Source of the DNA: Planctomycetales bacterium
Lineage (GTDB): Bacteria; Planctomycetota; Phycisphaerae; SM23-33
NCBI GenBank assembly: GCA_030631125.1
Contig: DAOVLS010000205.1
Coordinates: forward strand, 1 to 5,231
Reading direction: 5' to 3'
DNA length: 5,231 bases
Shown one piece after another: positions 4,904 through 5,231 of this stretch (the first letter of the stretch is position 1; each line of letters opens with the position of its first letter). Under the pieces are notes generated by a model, which worked only from the letters and a program-made list of their open reading frames with translations, had not been told where the DNA came from and did no database searches. The translations under genes and the position numbers were made by a program.

Positions 4904-5231
4904 ATGAGCGTGAACGAATATCAGGGAAAGTTGGTCGCTCCGGCCAAGGCGAAGTTCGCTGTTATCGTCAGCCGGTTCAACGAATTCATCACATCGAAAT
5001 TGATGTCGGGCGCGATTGACGCGCTGACCCGTCACGGTGTGAGCGACGGTAACATCGACGTGGTCTGGTCGCCGGGGTGCTTTGAGATGCCGCTGATATG
5101 CCGGCGTCTGGCGGTTTCCGGCAAATACGCAGCCGTGGTGTGCGTTGGCGCTGTAATCCGCGGCGGAACCGAACATCACCGGTATATCGCCTCGGATGTT
5201 ACCAAAGGCATTGCGGCTACGTCGCTGACCA
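4904..5231 (+). CDS. ribH: 6,7-dimethyl-8-ribityllumazine synthase (3' end outside the window)
   Basis: RibH condenses 5-amino-6-ribitylaminouracil with 3,4-dihydroxy-2-butanone 4-phosphate to lumazine, the penultimate step of riboflavin synthesis; the enzyme forms pentamers or 60-subunit capsids. The window contains 109 codons of an expected 150-160. Visible motifs: FAVIVSRFNEFITSKL (18-33) with the substrate-binding aromatic near F25, the WSPGCFEMPL block (55-64; usually PGAFE-I/L-P), and VGAVIRGGTEHHRYI (81-95), where His91 matches the catalytic histidine of the usual GATxHFDYV. The Gly-Gly-Thr-Glu-His-His-Arg version is a variant of the common form, but the key histidine is kept. The C-terminal lysine region is beyond the edge. 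The start is set by AAGGAG eight bases upstream. In many bacteria nusB follows ribH; that cannot be seen here. Confidence 0.96.
   Translation, partial: MSVNEYQGKLVAPAKAKFAVIVSRFNEFITSKLMSGAIDALTRHGVSDGNIDVVWSPGCFEMPLICRRLAVSGKYAAVVCVGAVIRGGTEHHRYIASDVTKGIAATSLT

Noticed and set aside
4877..5179. Minus-strand open frame of 100 codons opposite ribH
   Set aside because: Shadow of ribH, which has a strong ribosome site and clear family motifs.

Overview
The window holds seven protein-coding genes, two of them cut by the window edges. The best guess at the organism is a planctomycete, probably class Phycisphaerae. Three things point there: a PEP-CTERM protein built from T5SS/PEP-CTERM-type beta repeats, a planctomycete-looking ThiL, and an intergenic array of paired GC-rich hairpins. 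Hand counts give about 60% GC in sampled lines of the housekeeping genes. The taxonomic call is inference; the gene families themselves are clear.

Layout. Positions 2-958 (+) are the 3' part of a gene for a secreted or surface PEP-CTERM repeat protein. Converging on it, with stop codons overlapping by 3-4 bases, is a tightly packed minus-strand run reading right to left: a HicB-like gene (3056-2811), a GNAT acetyltransferase (2798-2322), thiL (2298-1384) and tsaE (1383-955). The gaps are 12, 23 and 0 bases, so it is almost certainly one operon. Positions 3057-3351 are non-coding and contain a 166-bp imperfect palindrome made of two inverted copies of a two-hairpin repeat. argH (4746-3352, minus) follows. 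It is divergent from ribH (4904 to the right edge, plus) across a 157-bp intergenic region that carries a good sigma-70-like promoter and a strong Shine-Dalgarno for ribH.

How the genes relate. thiL (last step to thiamine diphosphate), tsaE (tRNA t6A modification ATPase), argH (last step of arginine synthesis) and ribH (lumazine synthase, riboflavin pathway) are core metabolism with no shared pathway. The accessory content is the PEP-CTERM protein, the HicB-like/GNAT pair at the head of the operon and the hairpin array. The GNAT gene is clearly more AT-rich (about 48% GC by hand count) than the genes on both sides, and HicB has no HicA partner in the window. The most unusual structure is the symmetric hairpin array. 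I do not see a complete, clearly new system; the HicB-GNAT pair as a possible toxin-antitoxin-like cassette is the nearest candidate and is speculative.
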